Assembly: GCF_051014685.1 (NCBI RefSeq)
Contig: NW_027478594.1
Span: forward strand, 744,001-808,000
From: Ptiloglossa arizonensis
Lineage: Eukaryota > Arthropoda > Insecta > Hymenoptera > Colletidae
DNA: 64,000 nt
Direction: 5' to 3'
Part shown: positions 62,137 through 64,000 of the stretch, piece by piece
How the letters are laid out: each line of letters begins with the position of its first letter
Position numbering within the stretch: position 1 is the stretch's first letter
The notes under the pieces: model-generated
What the model saw: the letters and a program-made list of their open reading frames with translations, nothing else
Databases searched by the model: none
What the model was told of the DNA's origin: nothing
Position numbers and translations under genes: made by a program

Positions 62137-63945
62137 ATGTATCAGACGCTGGCGGAGTGGGGGGGTGGTCTGGCAGTCGCCGCCGAGCCGTACCGCGTCC
62201 CCGACCATCCGCATTGGATGGGGGATGCGGGCGGCTTGGTGGCGGCTGTGTGGCAGGGCGGTGACGGGTCCCCTCCGTTCTCCTTACTGGAGAACGGGGA
62301 GGGATTCGTCGCCGTCCAGTGGGGGGGAGTCGCCGTGGTGGGGTGCTACGTTTCGCCCAACTGCGGCCTTGCTGCCTTCGAGCAGTACTTGGCCGGGTTG
62401 GGGGCGTGCCTCACAAGGATTGCGCCCCGGCCGGTGCTGGTCCTGGGGGACTTCAATGCCTGGTCTGTTGCATGGGGGTCCCCCAGGACCAATCGGAGGG
62501 GCGAGGCTCTGGGCGACTGGGCGGCGGGCTTCGACCTCCGGTTGATTAACCGGGGGTCGGAGCTGACGTGCGTGCGGCGCGGGGGAGGGTCCATAGTGGA
62601 TTTGACGTTTGGATCCCCCGGCGCCGCGCGTATGGTGTCCGGGTGGGACGTGGTGGTGGGGGAGGAGACATTATCGGACCACCGGTATATCCGCGTGGTC
62701 TTGACCTCCCCCGAGGCCGCCGCGGCCCCGCACCGACACCACCGCCCGGGAGCGGGTAGCGCCCCACCACCACCACGCAGATGGGCGCTTCGGCGCCTTG
62801 ACAAGGACGTCCTGGTGGCAGCCGCTCTAGCCGAAACCTGGCCTCGACGGGAGACCAGGCTGCCCGACCTGGAGGGGGCCGTGGCTCGGCTCGGGAGCGC
62901 CGTCGCGCGCATTTGCGACGCGGCGATGCCCCGGGCCGGGCCGCGGTCTCCTCGTCGGGCGGTGTACTGGTGGTCGGGCAAAATCGGGGAACTGCGGACA
63001 GCATGCGTCCGGGCCCGACGTCAGTACACCCGCGCGCGTCGTCGGGCCGGACGGAACGGCGACGACGGCGCGCGGGCTGGGGCGGCGGAACTGTACGAGT
63101 CCTATCGCGCGGGAAAGAGGGCTCTGCAGGTCGCCATCAAACGGGCCAAGGCCCAGAGCTGGAAGGAGATCCTCGAGACCCTCGAGCGGGATCCATGGGG
63201 GCGCCCATACCGGATAGTTCTGAATAAACTCCGGCCATGGGCGCCCCCGATCACCGAGGGTCTCGACCCCCAGCTCTTGAGGGACGTGGTCGACACGCTC
63301 TTCCCGATCGTGGGGGAGAGCGGGCCACGTCCCTCTGCGGACCCGACCACCTGGTCCTCGGAGCTGGGGGTCTCGGCTGGGGAGCTAGCCGCGGCCATCC
63401 GAAGACTCGGGGCGAAGGATACTGCCCCGGGTCCTTCGGGAGTGCCCGGCCGAGTCTTGGTCTTGGCCGCGGACGTCCTGGGTGACGGCCTCCGGGAGCT
63501 ATTCGACCGCTGCCTGGAGGCCGGGCGATTCCCCTCCGCATGGATGGTGGCCCGAATGGTCCTCCTCCGGAAAGAGGGTAGGCCCGCGGACTCTCCGTCC
63601 GCGTACCGGCCGATTTGCCTGCTCGACGATGTGGGCAAGCTCCTAGAAAGAGTCGTGGCGGCCCGCATCGTCGGGCACCTGTCGCGGGATGGGCCCGGGC
63701 TGGCGGAGTGCCAGTTCGGGTTCCGGGAGGGCCGGTCGACGATCGACGCGATTCGACGCGTCCGGTCCCTCTCGTCCTCGGCGGTCTCCCGGGGTGGGGT
63801 GGCATTGGCGGTGTCCTTGGACATCGCCAATGCGTTTAACACCCTACCCTGGGAGGCGATTAGGCGGGGGCTTGAGGAACATCGAGTCCCCGCCTACCTT
63901 AGGGCAGTGGTGGGGAGTAATTCAAGGGCTAGGTCAATGAAGTAG
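62137..63945 (+). CDS. LINE ORF2 fragment: endonuclease plus partial reverse transcriptase, probably non-functional
   Basis: The 602-codon frame would encode the enzyme that nicks target DNA and copies the element RNA into it. Residues 1-190 are the endonuclease (exonuclease/endonuclease/phosphatase fold): Glu in AEPYRVP at about 17, GDFNAW at 104-109, SIVDLTF at 152-158, and SDH at 180-182. A basic, Pro-rich linker covers about 195-345. Reverse transcriptase motifs follow: APGPSGVPGR at 430-439, LLRKEGRPADSPSAYRPI at 476-493, QFGFREGRSTIDAI at 526-539, and motif A SLDIANAFNTLPW at 560-572 with the first catalytic Asp at about 562. The frame is open upstream from 62,107 and the residues before the Met (NCRAAQDL) also read like the family, so ATG 62,137 is not a genuine start. 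TAG at 63,943 stops it before the expected motif B and the FADD-type catalytic box, and another in-frame TAG follows at 63,985. There is no ORF1 and no visible promoter. It is best regarded as a pseudogene remnant. ORFs in other frames and on the reverse strand here are GC-driven shadows. Confidence 0.85.
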   Translation: MYQTLAEWGGGLAVAAEPYRVPDHPHWMGDAGGLVAAVWQGGDGSPPFSLLENGEGFVAVQWGGVAVVGCYVSPNCGLAAFEQYLAGLGACLTRIAPRPVLVLGDFNAWSVAWGSPRTNRRGEALGDWAAGFDLRLINRGSELTCVRRGGGSIVDLTFGSPGAARMVSGWDVVVGEETLSDHRYIRVVLTSPEAAAAPHRHHRPGAGSAPPPPRRWALRRLDKDVLVAAALAETWPRRETRLPDLEGAVARLGSAVARICDAAMPRAGPRSPRRAVYWWSGKIGELRTACVRARRQYTRARRRAGRNGDDGARAGAAELYESYRAGKRALQVAIKRAKAQSWKEILETLERDPWGRPYRIVLNKLRPWAPPITEGLDPQLLRDVVDTLFPIVGESGPRPSADPTTWSSELGVSAGELAAAIRRLGAKDTAPGPSGVPGRVLVLAADVLGDGLRELFDRCLEAGRFPSAWMVARMVLLRKEGRPADSPSAYRPICLLDDVGKLLERVVAARIVGHLSRDGPGLAECQFGFREGRSTIDAIRRVRSLSSSAVSRGGVALAVSLDIANAFNTLPWEAIRRGLEEHRVPAYLRAVVGSNSRARSMK

Positions 63946-64000
63946 GAATACGGAGACCAGAACCCGGGGTTGCAGGAGCAGGGGTAGAGCATCCCCTGGC
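63946..64000 (+). other. Sequence after the ORF2 stop, unresolved
   Basis: These 55 bases contain a second stop in the same frame (63,985-63,987). In the same frame a few residues after the first stop could still follow the family pattern, but none of the three forward frames shows the reverse transcriptase motif B signature (GxPQGS) within the window. It could be decayed LINE sequence or the start of a different sequence; too little is visible to decide. Confidence 0.4.

Larger units (their letters stand above)
62113..64000 (+). mobile_element. 5'-truncated R1-clade-like non-LTR retrotransposon (LINE) fragment
   Basis: At 62,114 the satellite stops in mid-monomer (CTGATACTGGAA) and GC-rich coding sequence begins. 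The predicted protein has an apurinic-type endonuclease followed by a reverse transcriptase, the ORF2 order of R1/I/Jockey-group LINEs. Its wording (EPYRVP, GDFNAWS..WGS, LSDHRYI, RKEGRPADSPSAYRPI, QFGFREGRSTIDAI, LDIANAFN) fits the R1 clade best. ORF1 and the first few endonuclease residues are missing, as expected of 5' truncation during target-primed reverse transcription. The 3' end, poly(A) or target-site duplication is not in the window. Base composition differs sharply from the satellite. From about 63,915 similarity weakens, so the element may be decayed or rearranged there. Confidence 0.88.

Noticed and set aside
62114..62137. ATG at 62,137 as a true gene start with upstream promoter
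   Set aside because: Family-like residues are encoded upstream of the ATG up to the satellite junction, and the sequence immediately before is satellite. The ATG is an internal Met of a truncated ORF2.
62346..63842. Long overlapping ORFs on the reverse strand and other forward frames within the LINE
   Set aside because: High GC suppresses stop codons in all frames. Only the frame 62,137-63,945 shows recognisable endonuclease and reverse transcriptase motifs.
63946..64000. Poly(A) tail or 3' end of the LINE
   Set aside because: No A-rich tail or simple-repeat terminus is visible, and the reverse transcriptase is incomplete, so the 3' end is not within the window.

Overview
The window is almost entirely one tandem satellite DNA array of about 177-bp monomers (positions 1 to 62,114, roughly 351 head-to-tail copies, all in the same orientation). 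It ends abruptly at a GC-rich, 5'-truncated non-LTR retrotransposon (LINE) fragment whose endonuclease/reverse transcriptase sequence resembles the R1 clade (62,113 to 64,000). R1-clade elements are typical of arthropods, and a long satellite next to one points to pericentromeric or other heterochromatin of an insect or other arthropod nuclear genome. The species cannot be named from the sequence, and no host single-copy gene is visible.

Layout. The satellite is not uniform. It is a mosaic of higher-order repeats (HORs), in which blocks of several distinguishable monomers are duplicated together. By eye I resolve: (i) 1-13,983, a 20-monomer (3,540 bp) HOR family with whole-monomer gains and losses and a nested 3-mer duplication; (ii) about 13,984-22,480, a 12-mer/11-mer family (2,124/1,947 bp); (iii) about 22,481-25,765, an irregular transition zone; (iv) 25,766-31,427, two almost identical 2,831-bp copies of a 16-mer; (v) about 31,428-35,340, irregular with a 3-mer duplication; (vi) about 35,341-43,140, a 14-mer family (about 2,478 bp); (vii) about 43,141-46,940, mixed, opening with a 3-mer duplication; (viii) about 46,941-62,114, a right-hand family built around a 178-bp variant monomer, with periods of 3,364, 1,594, 1,240 and 709 bp. 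Diagnostic monomer types change along the array, most clearly near 25 kb.

How the parts relate. The satellite shows no sign of coding for protein. The short ORFs of 60-97 codons recur only because 177 is a multiple of three and a few point variants remove stop codons. Each monomer carries about ten CpG dinucleotides, an AvrII-type and a XhoI-type palindrome, an AAAATTTT palindrome, a potential 6-bp-stem hairpin, and in many copies a 17-bp stretch matching 7 of the 9 essential CENP-B-box positions. The LINE fragment joins the array in mid-monomer. It begins inside the endonuclease domain, runs through reverse transcriptase motif A, and then meets in-frame stops at 63,943 and 63,985, so it looks like a dead copy. 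The array continues beyond the left edge, and what follows the LINE on the right lies outside the window. All repeat comparisons were made by reading, so block edges are approximate to within about one monomer unless stated.
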